From an uncultured Bacteroidales bacterium (lineage in GTDB: Bacteria; Bacteroidota; Bacteroidia; Bacteroidales; F082): a stretch of DNA of 64,000 nt. Position 1 is the first letter of the stretch. Every line of letters starts with the position of its first letter. The notes below the pieces were generated by a model that worked only from the letters and a program-made list of their open reading frames with translations, did no database searches and had not been told where the DNA came from. This document shows, one piece after another, positions 8,909 through 17,612 of this stretch. The stretch is from positions 1 to 64,000 of the forward strand of contig ONKQ01000001.1 in the NCBI GenBank assembly GCA_900318465.1, written 5' to 3'. A program made the translations under genes and the position numbers.

Positions 8909-10264
8909 TTATCCGTACAAGGCCTTCAAATCCTCAGTCGTCAGTCCGTTGAAATCGCCGCTACTCATGAAGGCACCGATGACATTCGTGCGCTGGCCTT
9001 TTTCCAACAAAGCGACCAACTCCGCCTTGTTGTGAACAACCTGCAAATCAGCGCGTCCAAAACCTTGGATGATGCGTTCATCGGGCATAAGTTCCAACTT
9101 CTTGATGGCCACGGCATGTGGGTCGTAGAAAACTATGGCACGGTCGGCCAGTTTCAGTGCGTCACGGTAATGGTCGATGAATACTTCGCTAAGGCTGCTG
9201 TAGGTGTGCAACTCAAAGACTGCAATCAGATGTTTCTCAGGGAATTGCTCACGCAAGGCTTTCACGCTGGCATTGACCTTTGAGGGGGCATGGGCGAAGT
9301 CACGGAAGATGAAGTTGTCGCCGTTGTCGAACAACAATTCCAAACGTCGCGCTGCGCCCTTGAAGGTTGAAATGGCCTCATAGAATTGTTCGTCAGTAAC
9401 CCCTAACTGCCTGCAAACCAATCGCGCCGCATTGATGTTTTTCATGTTGTGGCTGCCGAACACGCCCACTTCCCTCCTACCGCCATCGGGCAAGAGCAAA
9501 ATGGTTTTCAGCCCATCGCTCTCAAAGGGATGAACGCCATAGCCAAAAGTCTGGCATTGTGCGCCTTGGGCAATCTTCTCGGCCTCAATGTCGGTTTGGT
9601 CGTAAATCAGGCAACCGCCTTTTTCGATGGTGCGGACAAAGATTCTGAATTGCTCCAAGTAGTTGTCGAAGGTCGGGAACACGTTGACATGGTCCCAACC
9701 GATGCCGCTAATCACCGCAATATGAGGATGATAGTGATGGAATTTCGGCACACGGTCGATGGGTGATGTGAGGTATTCGTCACCCTCCATCACCATGTAA
9801 TTGGCCGTCTCGCTGAGGCGCACCATCACATCAAAGCCCTCCAATTGCGCCCCGACCATGAAATCCGTCTCAATGCCGACCTGTTTCAGCACATGCAGAA
9901 TCATGGAAGTGATGGTCGTCTTTCCGTGGCTGCCGCCTACGACGATGCGCGTCTTGTCCTTGCTCTGCTCATAAAGGTATTCTGGATAGGAATACACTTT
10001 CAGGCCAAGTTCCTGAGCACGAACCAGTTCAGGATTGTCGATGCGGGCGTGCATTCCGAGAATGACAGCATCATACGACTTGTCCAACTTCTCAGGATAC
10101 CAACCCCATTGCGGCGGCAAAATGCCCTCCTTGGCGAGGCGCGACTTACTCGGCTCGAAGATTTCGTCATCCGAACCCGTGACTTCATAACCCTTGCGGT
10201 GCAAGGCAATGGCGAGGTTGTGCATGGCACTCCCGCCTATTGCGATAAAATGGACCTTTTTCAT
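8909..10264 (-). CDS. mpl: Mur ligase family protein, Mpl-like (UDP-MurNAc-tripeptide recycling)
   Basis: A 451-aa Mur ligase. The N-terminal Rossmann motif is IAIGGSAMHNLA (7-18), the ATP P-loop GGSHGKTT is at 110-117, MEGDEYLTSP and HAPSKVNAS are further motifs, and the C-terminal domain holds ELHTYSSLSEVF. The MHNLA string and EGDEY fit Mpl (UDP-N-acetylmuramate:L-alanyl-gamma-D-glutamyl-meso-diaminopimelate ligase) better than MurC. It would join recycled murein tripeptide to UDP-MurNAc in the cytoplasm. It sits 26 bp downstream of the DPP III-like gene on the same strand, so the two may form an operon. Confidence 0.85.
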   Translation of the reverse strand: MKKVHFIAIGGSAMHNLAIALHRKGYEVTGSDDEIFEPSKSRLAKEGILPPQWGWYPEKLDKSYDAVILGMHARIDNPELVRAQELGLKVYSYPEYLYEQSKDKTRIVVGGSHGKTTITSMILHVLKQVGIETDFMVGAQLEGFDVMVRLSETANYMVMEGDEYLTSPIDRVPKFHHYHPHIAVISGIGWDHVNVFPTFDNYLEQFRIFVRTIEKGGCLIYDQTDIEAEKIAQGAQCQTFGYGVHPFESDGLKTILLLPDGGRREVGVFGSHNMKNINAARLVCRQLGVTDEQFYEAISTFKGAARRLELLFDNGDNFIFRDFAHAPSKVNASVKALREQFPEKHLIAVFELHTYSSLSEVFIDHYRDALKLADRAIVFYDPHAVAIKKLELMPDERIIQGFGRADLQVVHNKAELVALLEKGQRTNVIGAFMSSGDFNGLTTEDLKALYG

Positions 10265-10290
10265 CGTTGATTGTTAAACTGTTGAACTGT

Positions 10291-12348
10291 TTAATTGTTG
10301 GTGGGACGCAAGAAGCTGTATTCCTTACCGTATTTGAGATGTTGCGCCACAAAATCGGACGGATATTCAATCTTGTAATCAACAACATTGCCGTTTTCCA
10401 AAACGGGGACAATCTCAGGATTGATGAAGCCACCGTAGGGCTTCAGTCCCAAGGCGTTGTAGCGTTCCTTGACCTCCTTGTGCAAATCTTGGTCGACCTT
10501 CACGGCATATTTCTCCACAATGGCCTTGCCAGCGGCATAGTCGCCTTCGCTCTTGATGCGCTGAATCTCAGCTAATAGTTCGCCGAAAAGACCCCGCAAA
10601 GCCTCGAAATCGTTGACGATGAAATAGGTCTTGCCGTTCTCCAACTTCTTCTCGATGACGTTGACATCCTTACCCTTCTCGTAGCACCATTCCGAGATGA
10701 GTTTACGGTTCTGCATGTGCGACTCGGTGACATCCTTGCCCAATTCCACGCGGGCCAACTGCGTCATCATACCGTTGCGGATATAGGAGCAGTACTCCGC
10801 CTTATATGCCTCAGCGTCAGGCATCACGCCCAGTTCCACCATCTTCGGGTCGGCCAGATAATACAGGCCAAAGAGGTCGGCGCGGGCTTCTTCAAGCGTC
10901 GAGCTGAACTCCTTCAAGGCACCAGGCTGCGTACCCGGCAACAGCTTGCCCGAACCGTGACCTAAGCACTCGTGCAGGTTGGTATGCACCACGTCGGCAT
11001 CAGAGCCATATTTCTTGCACAGGTCGACTTCTTCCTGAGAATAAGCAAACTCCTTCAAAGCGCTCCTTGGGCATTCGTCGGCGGCCTTGTCGTAGGCTTC
11101 CATCAGGTTGGTGATGGTCACCGACTTCGAACCATAGTCCTTACGAATCCAGTCGGCATTGGGCAGGTTGATGCCAATCGGAGGAGATGGGAAGCAATCT
11201 CCGCCCAAGGTGGTGACGATGATGCTCTTCGCCGAAACGCCCTTGCATTTCTCTTTCTTGAAACGCGAGTCGACGGGCGAATGATCCTCAAACCACTGGG
11301 CATTCTCGCCGATGGTATTGGAGCGCACGGTTGCCTCCAAGTCCTTATAGTCAACGATGGCCTCCCATGTGGCCTTCATGCCCATCGGGTCGTTATAGTC
11401 CTCGATGAAACCGTTCACAAAGTCGATGTGCGACACGGAGTCCTGCACCCAGGCAACGTTGTATTCGTCCCAAGTCTTCAGGTCGCCAGTACGGTAATAG
11501 TCGATAAGTTTCTGTGTATAATTGCGTTGGTTGTCGTTCTCAGCCACCTCATTAGCCTTTTCCAGCCAGCCAATGATAGCCGTGATAGCCTCGCCGTAGA
11601 GGCCGTCAGCCTTGTAGGCATCCTCATAAATCTTGCCGTCTTCCTTCACCAACTTGGAATTCAAGCCGTAGGAAATCGGCGTGGCATCGTTGGGCTTGCG
11701 CATCTTATTATAGAAGTCTTCCACCTCGGCCTTGTTGATGTCGCCCTCGTAGAAGTTGACAGCCGAGTTGGCGATGATATCGTCCTCGCTGCTGCGGCGC
11801 ATCTTATACAGCTCGCGGTCGAAGATGACAGGAGTCAAGAAAGCGATGAAGTCGTCCACGGTTTCACCCTCATTGAGCGGGAGCAGGTTGGCATCGCTGC
11901 CCTTCACCAAGTCGGCAAAATAGGCCTCACTAATCTCAGGAAAGAACTTGTCCTCGGCATAGTGGTGATGGATGCCATTACTGAAGAAGACACGCTTGGC
12001 ATAAACCACAAAATTCTGGAAATCACCACTATTACGATCACCTTGATACGAATTCAATACAGCCTCGATGGTCTTGCGAACCTTCAGGTTGTACTTGAAA
12101 TTCTGGTCGAAGAGGATGTCGCGGCCACATTTCGCGGCTTCGCCCAAGTAATAAATGTAGCTTTTCTGTTGCAGCGTCAGTTGGTCCCAATCGGGAATCT
12201 GATAGCGCATGATTCTCAAGTCGGCGAATTCGTCAACAAGATACTTGAATTCTTCTTTCGGCTGGGTCTGTTCAGCGGTTTCTTCCTGTTTCGGAGCGCA
12301 ACCCACCAATGCGGCAGCCATTCCAATGTAAATCATTATTTTCTTCAT
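10291..12348 (-). CDS. DPP III-like peptidase (M49 family), lipoprotein
   Basis: A 685-aa zinc peptidase with the M49 signature HECLGHGSGK (His459, Glu460, His464) and the third-ligand stretch EEARADLFGLY (about 486). Family members remove dipeptides from peptide N termini. Unlike cytosolic eukaryotic DPP III it has a lipoprotein signal: MKKIMIYIGMAAALVGC with the lipobox Cys at 17, predicting periplasmic anchoring. Homologues are sometimes mislabelled dihydrofolate reductase. The neighbouring murein-ligase gene makes a peptide-salvage role plausible, but this is inference. Confidence 0.88.
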   Translation of the reverse strand: MKKIMIYIGMAAALVGCAPKQEETAEQTQPKEEFKYLVDEFADLRIMRYQIPDWDQLTLQQKSYIYYLGEAAKCGRDILFDQNFKYNLKVRKTIEAVLNSYQGDRNSGDFQNFVVYAKRVFFSNGIHHHYAEDKFFPEISEAYFADLVKGSDANLLPLNEGETVDDFIAFLTPVIFDRELYKMRRSSEDDIIANSAVNFYEGDINKAEVEDFYNKMRKPNDATPISYGLNSKLVKEDGKIYEDAYKADGLYGEAITAIIGWLEKANEVAENDNQRNYTQKLIDYYRTGDLKTWDEYNVAWVQDSVSHIDFVNGFIEDYNDPMGMKATWEAIVDYKDLEATVRSNTIGENAQWFEDHSPVDSRFKKEKCKGVSAKSIIVTTLGGDCFPSPPIGINLPNADWIRKDYGSKSVTITNLMEAYDKAADECPRSALKEFAYSQEEVDLCKKYGSDADVVHTNLHECLGHGSGKLLPGTQPGALKEFSSTLEEARADLFGLYYLADPKMVELGVMPDAEAYKAEYCSYIRNGMMTQLARVELGKDVTESHMQNRKLISEWCYEKGKDVNVIEKKLENGKTYFIVNDFEALRGLFGELLAEIQRIKSEGDYAAGKAIVEKYAVKVDQDLHKEVKERYNALGLKPYGGFINPEIVPVLENGNVVDYKIEYPSDFVAQHLKYGKEYSFLRPTNN

Positions 12349-12494
12349 TTTTTTCGGTTTCGTATTCTAATATGTAACTGTTCAGAACTAAACTGCAATA
12401 TCTTTTGACTTGGGGACTTCAGGTATTTGTTTGACTCGCAGTCCCGCAGTCTCAAAGTCTCTCGTCCCCAAGTCTCGTGTCCAAAAACAAAGAA

Positions 12495-12591
12495 GGGTAA
12501 GCTACTCATATCGCACCGCTACGACCTCCTACCCTTGCTACATTCCTGTCCTGGGGGATTTCAGAGGGAGCTGGTCGTATAAGACTTACCC
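12495..12591 (-). ncRNA. ffs: Signal recognition particle RNA, small bacterial type
   Basis: Read on the minus strand, the 97-nt segment has complementary ends (GGGTAAG.../...CTTACCC) and the SRP apical core CCAGGACAGGAATGTAGCAA, equivalent to the GGTC..GGAAGGAAGCAGCC tetraloop and internal loop of 4.5S RNA. It lies in the gap between the DPP III-like gene and aroK. Its role is co-translational targeting with Ffh. The fold was not computed. Confidence 0.85.
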
Positions 12592-12615
12592 GAAACAGAA
12601 ACAGCTTCTTAATTC

Positions 12616-13143
12616 CTAATTTTTGACAGAAAGCGGAGGATACAAGGTTTGTATCAGCCCCTCCAAATCAAAATTCTCCGACTTGACTGTGATTTGGGCT
12701 TGCTCATAGAATGGGAGGCGTGTGGCATAATGCCAACTGACATACTCCATCAATTCGGCCTCCGACTTGCCTCGGACCAAAGGGCGCTTGTGCCTCGAAT
12801 GGAGCACACGGTCGACGACCGACTCTGGGCTGATGCGCATGAAAACGGTCAGGCCATGTTGGTTCATCCAGTCCATGTTGTCGAAGAAACAGGCTGTGCC
12901 GCCACCTGTTGAAATCACGGTTTGTTCAAGATTTTCAGTGCTTTTCAATATCTCCGCTTCCAACTTGCGATAGAGTTGTTCATCGTACTTTTGAAAAAAA
13001 TCGTCGACGGAGATTTTGTATTTCTCCTCAAACAAGGCATCAGTGTCGGCCACTTCCCATCCCAAACGGTTGGCGATGCGCTTGGCTGCCGTCGTTTTGC
13101 CTGCCCCCATATAACCAACTAAATAGATTCGATTCATCTTCAT
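12616..13143 (-). CDS. aroK: Shikimate kinase
   Basis: A 175-aa P-loop kinase that phosphorylates shikimate at O3 in the chorismate pathway. It has Walker A GYMGAGKTT (residues 9-17), the substrate-site DTDALFEE, STGGGTACF, and the lid region RHKRPLVRG. Two in-frame ATGs stand at codons 1 and 3. AGGAG lies just before the first, so the second (13137) has the better spacing. It is followed by the SRP RNA gene and preceded by a heptamer repeat. Confidence 0.94.
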   Translation of the reverse strand: MKMNRIYLVGYMGAGKTTAAKRIANRLGWEVADTDALFEEKYKISVDDFFQKYDEQLYRKLEAEILKSTENLEQTVISTGGGTACFFDNMDWMNQHGLTVFMRISPESVVDRVLHSRHKRPLVRGKSEAELMEYVSWHYATRLPFYEQAQITVKSENFDLEGLIQTLYPPLSVKN

Positions 13144-13186
13144 CTCCTGATTGCCACATTCTTCCTAAACACGCAAAGCGTCAACT

Positions 13187-13240
13187 CTAAACTCTTAACT
13201 CTCAACTTTCAACTATCAACTATCAACTATCAACTATCAT
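13187..13240. repeat. Heptameric simple sequence repeat (CAACTAT units)
   Basis: Diverged units (TCAACTC, TAAACTC, TTAACTC, TCAACTT) pass into four nearly perfect CAACTAT units just beyond the stop codon of the radical SAM gene, filling the gap to aroK. Slippage-prone; it overlaps the last codons of the radical SAM gene. Confidence 0.7.
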
Positions 13241-14299
13241 ATTATACTGGCAAAGTTGAAGTTTCCCCTCGCCGTCGCGCAAGTGCATTCCGTTGCCTTG
13301 GCAATACCGCCACATCTTGCAACTGGCGCATTGGTCAGTTTTCATCCATTTGTGGTCGCGATAAACGCCGAACTTGTTTTGCCAAACGTCCCAAAAACTG
13401 TCCTTGTAGATGTTGCCCTGATGGTAGTCGCTGCGGATGCTGAGGCAGCCCGAAATGGAGCCGTCGGCAAGCACCGAGGCGATGTTGATGCCCGCGCTGC
13501 ACGAATAATAATGGTTGCGCACCTCGCCCTCGTAGCGACCAAGGAAGCCGTCGCAGCCATAGTCGGCGCGGATTTTCCCTTGCAAGCGCGTGGCCTTGAT
13601 AAATTCCATCATTTCAACGAATTGGCTGTTGGAAAGCCGCAGTTCTGGGTCGTTGGCGGCACGTCCTGAAGGAAACACGGTGAACAGTCGCCAGCGTCGA
13701 ATGCCCAACGAAATCAGGAAGTCGCGGAACTGGGGCAAATACTTGATAGTGCGCTGGTTGACGCAGGTAATGACATCCCAAGTGAGGCTCGGATGCTGTT
13801 TCATGGCTTCCACCGCGCGAAGCACGTTCTTGTAACTCATGGGATTGCCGCGCATCCAGTTATGGTCGTCCTCGAAGCCGTCGAAACTGACCGCCAAAGA
13901 TTTCAGTCCCGCCTTGACAAACTCATCGAGTTTCTCGGCAGAGAGCAGCATTCCGTTACAGACCATCCCCCACACGAAGCCCCGTTTGGTGATTTCCGCG
14001 CCGCATTGCGCCAAGTCGTTGCGCATGGTAGGTTCGCCGCCCGTGGTGATGACCATCACTTTGGCTGGGTCTTGATGGGCGCGCACCTCGTCAAGCACCT
14101 TGGCAAAATCCTCAAAAGGCATGTCGTCTTTTTCTGAGAGCATACGGCAATCGGAGCCACAATGCCTGCAATTGAGGTTGCAGCGCAAGGTACATTCCCA
14201 AAAGAGTTGGTGAAGTTCATGCTCGTCGATGCGCTGTTTCAAGACAGCACGATTGAGTTCGAGCATGATTTTCTTGTTGAAACCGAGACGGTCACTCAT
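13223..14299 (-). CDS. Radical SAM/SPASM enzyme of an rSAM/lipoprotein pair
   Basis: A 358-aa enzyme with the radical SAM cluster CNLNCRHC (Cys40, Cys44, Cys47), the TGGEP-type motif TTGGEPTMR, and a C-terminal SPASM-like cysteine set (CSAG, GCLSIR, CASCKMWRYCQG, LQLC) for auxiliary Fe-S clusters. Such enzymes modify peptides. The partner directly upstream is a lipoprotein with YGSP motifs. From memory this matches the Bacteroidetes rSAM/lipoprotein system (TIGR04133/TIGR04134), whose chemistry is unknown. The stop lies inside a heptamer repeat. Confidence 0.85.
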   Translation of the reverse strand: MSDRLGFNKKIMLELNRAVLKQRIDEHELHQLFWECTLRCNLNCRHCGSDCRMLSEKDDMPFEDFAKVLDEVRAHQDPAKVMVITTGGEPTMRNDLAQCGAEITKRGFVWGMVCNGMLLSAEKLDEFVKAGLKSLAVSFDGFEDDHNWMRGNPMSYKNVLRAVEAMKQHPSLTWDVITCVNQRTIKYLPQFRDFLISLGIRRWRLFTVFPSGRAANDPELRLSNSQFVEMMEFIKATRLQGKIRADYGCDGFLGRYEGEVRNHYYSCSAGINIASVLADGSISGCLSIRSDYHQGNIYKDSFWDVWQNKFGVYRDHKWMKTDQCASCKMWRYCQGNGMHLRDGEGKLQLCQYNMIVDS

Positions 14300-14321
14300 A
14301 ATCTATTAATGGCGAAGCGGT

Positions 14322-14831
14322 TCAAGGTTGTGGACTACCGTATAAAGTTTCCGTTTTGCCTTGATTGATCTGGTCTTGTGGGGTGTTCAACTCCTTCAGT
14401 TCCTTGCGGACAGCCTGAAGTTCATCCCTCATGCGTTGGGTTTCGCGGCCGTATTCCTCGATGATTTCAGGCGAGCCATAAACACAGGCACCCTCGCGAC
14501 GTTGCAAAGCGGCCTGAAGTTCGACAATGCGATCCTGCAAGGCCACACGCCGGGCACTCTTCTCCAAATCCACAAATACGCCCAACTTGGCATTGATGGA
14601 ATCAAGCTGGTTTTGAAGGCGATAGGTTTCCGCTCCATATCGGGCGATGATTTCGGGCGATCCATAAACAGCCGCACCCTCGCGACGGGTCAAAATCTCT
14701 TGGATGGAGTCGCGTTGCCTGACGAGTTGTTTACGCTCCTTGCGTGTCAAGCCGTTCTGCGAGCAACATGCTGCCAAGAAAGCCAATCCCGACAAGGCGC
14801 CAATCCAAACAGTTCGAACTACTTTTTTCAT
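14322..14831 (-). CDS. Lipoprotein with repeated YGSP motifs, putative radical SAM substrate
   Basis: A 169-aa lipoprotein: signal peptide with lipobox LAAC (Cys22). The body is two coiled-coil-like repeats of about 62 residues, each containing EGA(A/C)VYGSPEII (YGSP at 56-59 and 118-121), and the protein ends LYGSPQP (third YGSP at 164-167). It lies 22 bp upstream of the radical SAM/SPASM gene on the same strand. In the described family the YG-P motif near the C terminus is the conserved feature, so the three motifs are probable modification or recognition sites (inference). Confidence 0.82.
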   Translation of the reverse strand: MKKVVRTVWIGALSGLAFLAACCSQNGLTRKERKQLVRQRDSIQEILTRREGAAVYGSPEIIARYGAETYRLQNQLDSINAKLGVFVDLEKSARRVALQDRIVELQAALQRREGACVYGSPEIIEEYGRETQRMRDELQAVRKELKELNTPQDQINQGKTETLYGSPQP

Positions 14832-14890
14832 GTTGATAAGTGTTATAACGCCGCAAAGATAAAAACTTTTCGGAAAACGTCAGCCTTTTT

Positions 14891-17002
14891 CTACAAAATC
14901 CTATAAACCACCTCCAAACTGACGTAACGGCTGTTGTAACGGTTGGAGCTGTATGAGATGTAATAAGGGTTGAAGCTATAGTTGTCTTCGCGGTTCCAGT
15001 TGAAGATGTCGTAGGCATTGAGCAGCAGCGAAAGGCGTTTGTCGAAGAAGTCGGCGCGGAGGCCGCAGTTGATGCCGTAGGCTGTCTGTTCCAAGGCAAA
15101 AAGCGTTTGCGTCGGCGAGTTGTAATAGGCCACAACGTGAAGCTCAAGTTTGTCCATCAGCTTTGCCCAAGTGCTGAGGCGCAGGTTGTAGGCAATCAGG
15201 TCGCTCGTAATCACGCTGTCTTGTGTCTTCTCGTAAAAAGTCTCAATGTGCGAGTCATACACATTGGCATCCAAGCGGACATTGAACCTCGCATTAGGCC
15301 GGTAAGTGATGTTGAACTGGCCGCCCACTTCGTAGTATCTGTTGAGGTTGACTGGCTTGGTGTAGGTCACCACGCGGCCCCAAAGGTCGTTGTAGGCCAC
15401 GTCACTCACTTGGTTGATGGCATTGATTGAGTTGTTGAAATAGCCCTTGACATCCACCGAGCCTAACTGGTCGAAATACTTGGCCCACGACATCTCAAAG
15501 ACATCCATCAATGTGGGTTGCAGCTTAGGGTTGCCCATTGCGAAATTCTCTTCCTCAAAAATCACGCGATTGGTAAAATAGCGCACCCACGGATAGTCGG
15601 TCTTTCGCGTGTAACTCAGGCTGAAATTGTGTTGCGAGGCGGTCCGATACGAGAGGTGCAAGGAGGGCAACAGATGGCCGAAACGCCGGTCAAAGTTGAA
15701 GTTGTCAATATCGAAATAACGCGCCCTTACCCAAGTGGTCTCGTATCCGATGGCAGGCTTCACCGTAAAGCGTCCGAAATGGTGCTGGAGCATGACGAGC
15801 CCCGACAGCTGGTTTTTGCTGAACTTGCGGTTTTCGGAACGGCGCGGGTCGGTGACATAGCCATCGGTGCCAAGGGTATCATACAGGCAAATATTGTTAT
15901 CGGGAAGAAGCTCGTCCGACAGGCTGACATAAATCTCGCCTCGATTGCTGTAAGGATAGGTGTACTCCACTTTGGCATCGTAGCCGACATCCACGAAATC
16001 ATTGGTAATACGTATGTTACGGTTCAGTTCGGGCTGTTCAGCAAAGGTGCGTATCTCCTTGGTTCCGCCACCACCAAAGTCGAAGTTGCAATTGGCCTGA
16101 ATGCCCAAAGAATGACCTGGTTTCGCGAAATGATGGTGCCAACTCGCGCCCGTCGAGCCAAAGGTCATGGGCTGGTTTTCGTTATGGAGGATGGAATAGT
16201 TGTATTCGCCCACTTCGTTGAGGTATTCTTTCCTATAAGTATCTGACAACGAGCTTATTCTGCTGACACGAGGCGTTGCGTTGAAAAACACCATGAAGTC
16301 GTTTTTCTCATCGGGATGGTATTCGGCCTTGAGAAACAGCTCCACACTATAGTTGCTTGTCGTGTCGATGGTATGGTAACGTCTGAAAGTGGAGGTGTCT
16401 ACACCCACGGGAAGGCTGTCAACGAAATGGTCGACAAAGGAATAGCTATAGCCATTGGTGACGCCGCGTTTGTTGGAAACCGTACCTTTCAGGTTGGCCG
16501 TGAACGAAAGCTTTTTGCTGCTCCAGATGTAGGACAGCCAAGGCGAAATGTTGGGTTGGGTGGTGGTTTGCAAACCAATGCTGAGGTGCTGTTCGTGGCT
16601 GTCGCCATTGGTAACGACATTGATGACGCCCTTGTCGGGTTCGGTGGAATAACGGGCCGATGGGTTGGTCATCACTTCGATGCGCTCGATGGAGACGGCC
16701 TTCACCTGCTGGAGATAGTTCTTCAGGCTCTCGCTGTCGAAATGCGAGGGCTTGCCATTGATAAACAGCTCCACCTCGTCCACACCGCGCAGGGTGATGT
16801 TGCCCTCGGTATCGACTTTCACGCCAGGCACGTTCTGCAAGGCATCGCTGACGGTGCCCTGTCGTGCGCCCTCGTCGCGAATCACGTAGTAAATGAGGGT
16901 CTCGCCTTCGTTGACAAAGACGGGAGCCTCATTCTGCGCCAGCAACGTGAAAGCCGACAGCAGCAGAAACATCAATACGGTTATCAGGCGGCGCAACATC
17001 AC
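14891..17002 (-). CDS. TonB-plug outer-membrane beta-barrel protein
   Basis: A 703-aa outer-membrane protein with a signal peptide (cleavage near TLLAQ, about 23). A plug-like segment (about 45-130: VSDALQNVPGVKVD, ITLRGVDEVELFINGKP, SIERIEVMTNPSARY) is followed by alternating aromatic and polar strands to the end (YVSLEVVYRIL). It resembles the 'outer membrane beta-barrel family' (OMP_b-brl_3) rather than a SusC: there is no carboxypeptidase-like N-terminal domain and no SusD gene nearby. Substrate unknown. It ends 60 bp upstream of the YGSP lipoprotein gene. Confidence 0.86.
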   Translation of the reverse strand: MMLRRLITVLMFLLLSAFTLLAQNEAPVFVNEGETLIYYVIRDEGARQGTVSDALQNVPGVKVDTEGNITLRGVDEVELFINGKPSHFDSESLKNYLQQVKAVSIERIEVMTNPSARYSTEPDKGVINVVTNGDSHEQHLSIGLQTTTQPNISPWLSYIWSSKKLSFTANLKGTVSNKRGVTNGYSYSFVDHFVDSLPVGVDTSTFRRYHTIDTTSNYSVELFLKAEYHPDEKNDFMVFFNATPRVSRISSLSDTYRKEYLNEVGEYNYSILHNENQPMTFGSTGASWHHHFAKPGHSLGIQANCNFDFGGGGTKEIRTFAEQPELNRNIRITNDFVDVGYDAKVEYTYPYSNRGEIYVSLSDELLPDNNICLYDTLGTDGYVTDPRRSENRKFSKNQLSGLVMLQHHFGRFTVKPAIGYETTWVRARYFDIDNFNFDRRFGHLLPSLHLSYRTASQHNFSLSYTRKTDYPWVRYFTNRVIFEEENFAMGNPKLQPTLMDVFEMSWAKYFDQLGSVDVKGYFNNSINAINQVSDVAYNDLWGRVVTYTKPVNLNRYYEVGGQFNITYRPNARFNVRLDANVYDSHIETFYEKTQDSVITSDLIAYNLRLSTWAKLMDKLELHVVAYYNSPTQTLFALEQTAYGINCGLRADFFDKRLSLLLNAYDIFNWNREDNYSFNPYYISYSSNRYNSRYVSLEVVYRIL

Positions 17003-17031
17003 GACTTACATCATATAAAACGTTAGCAACA

Positions 17032-17436
17032 CTATTTCAGATGCTTACCAAACATCTCCGCCACTTCATCCCCTCTCGACAGCCTGCCGTTGACCATCGC
17101 CACAGTAGACACCGTGGCGGCCACGCACAGTTTCATGTCCGACTTGCGATAGATGTCTTGCTCGAAGACGAAACGCGCACCCTCGCGGCGCAGGTTGAAG
17201 CAAGAAACGAAAGCCTCCTGCCCGTGGAGTGGCACCTTGTATCTCATCGTGATTTCAGTAACCACCATGTCAAGGCCTTTCTCGTGCCACTGGCTGAACG
17301 AATGGCCTTCCTGCTGCAACCATTTGTGGCGCGTGGCCTCAAGATAATGCTGATAGTTGGCATTGTTGACGATGCCCTGAATGTCGCACTCATAGTCGCG
17401 CGTCTCCATCTCCATGCTGAAAAGATATTCTTTCAT
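17032..17436 (-). CDS. Acyl-CoA thioesterase, hot-dog (4HBT) family
   Basis: About 134 aa. The DYECDIQGIVNNANYQHYLEATRH stretch carries the 4HBT active-site pattern (Asp-x-x-Gly-x-V-x-N-x-x-Y). Such enzymes hydrolyse short or aromatic acyl-CoAs or act in YbgC-like roles; the substrate cannot be read from sequence. I chose the ATG at 17436; a longer reading would need a TTG start and runs into promoter-like sequence. It is the last ordinary gene before the CRISPR array. Confidence 0.85.
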   Translation of the reverse strand: MKEYLFSMEMETRDYECDIQGIVNNANYQHYLEATRHKWLQQEGHSFSQWHEKGLDMVVTEITMRYKVPLHGQEAFVSCFNLRREGARFVFEQDIYRKSDMKLCVAATVSTVAMVNGRLSRGDEVAEMFGKHLK

Positions 17437-17533
17437 GGCGTTGATTTTGGCTGCAAAGCTAAGGTTTTTCAAGTTATCAGCATAACATGTTGAAAAATTG
17501 TCGGAAAAACCTTGAAATCCAAAGACTTAATAT

Positions 17534-17582
17534 AATGCCCGACCGATAAGCATAATTTCATCGGTCGGGCATTTTCTTTTTC
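17534..17582 (+). terminator. Strong hairpin with T-tract at the array-distal end
   Basis: AATGCCCGACCGAT (17534-17547) and its perfect complement (17560-17573) form a 14-bp stem with a 12-nt loop, followed on the plus strand by TTTTCTTTTT. No plus-strand gene precedes it. It lies 31 bp from the last CRISPR repeat, where it could end array transcription in one direction or stop antisense transcription entering the array. Confidence 0.7.
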
Positions 17583-17612
17583 CGCCACTCTCTTTGCGGC
17601 TTGAAAAGATTG

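Noticed and set aside
12410..12619. A 69-aa plus-strand open frame
   Set aside because: It is antisense to the SRP RNA gene and has no coding features.
14891..17002. SusC-type nutrient receptor
   Set aside because: No carboxypeptidase-regulatory-like N-terminal domain, shorter than SusC proteins, and no SusD partner nearby.
17437..17612. CRISPR leader at the low-coordinate end, with plus-strand array transcription
   Set aside because: The repeat sense matching Cas13b repeats is on the minus strand, degenerate repeats cluster at this end, and a plus-strand terminator stands in the region.
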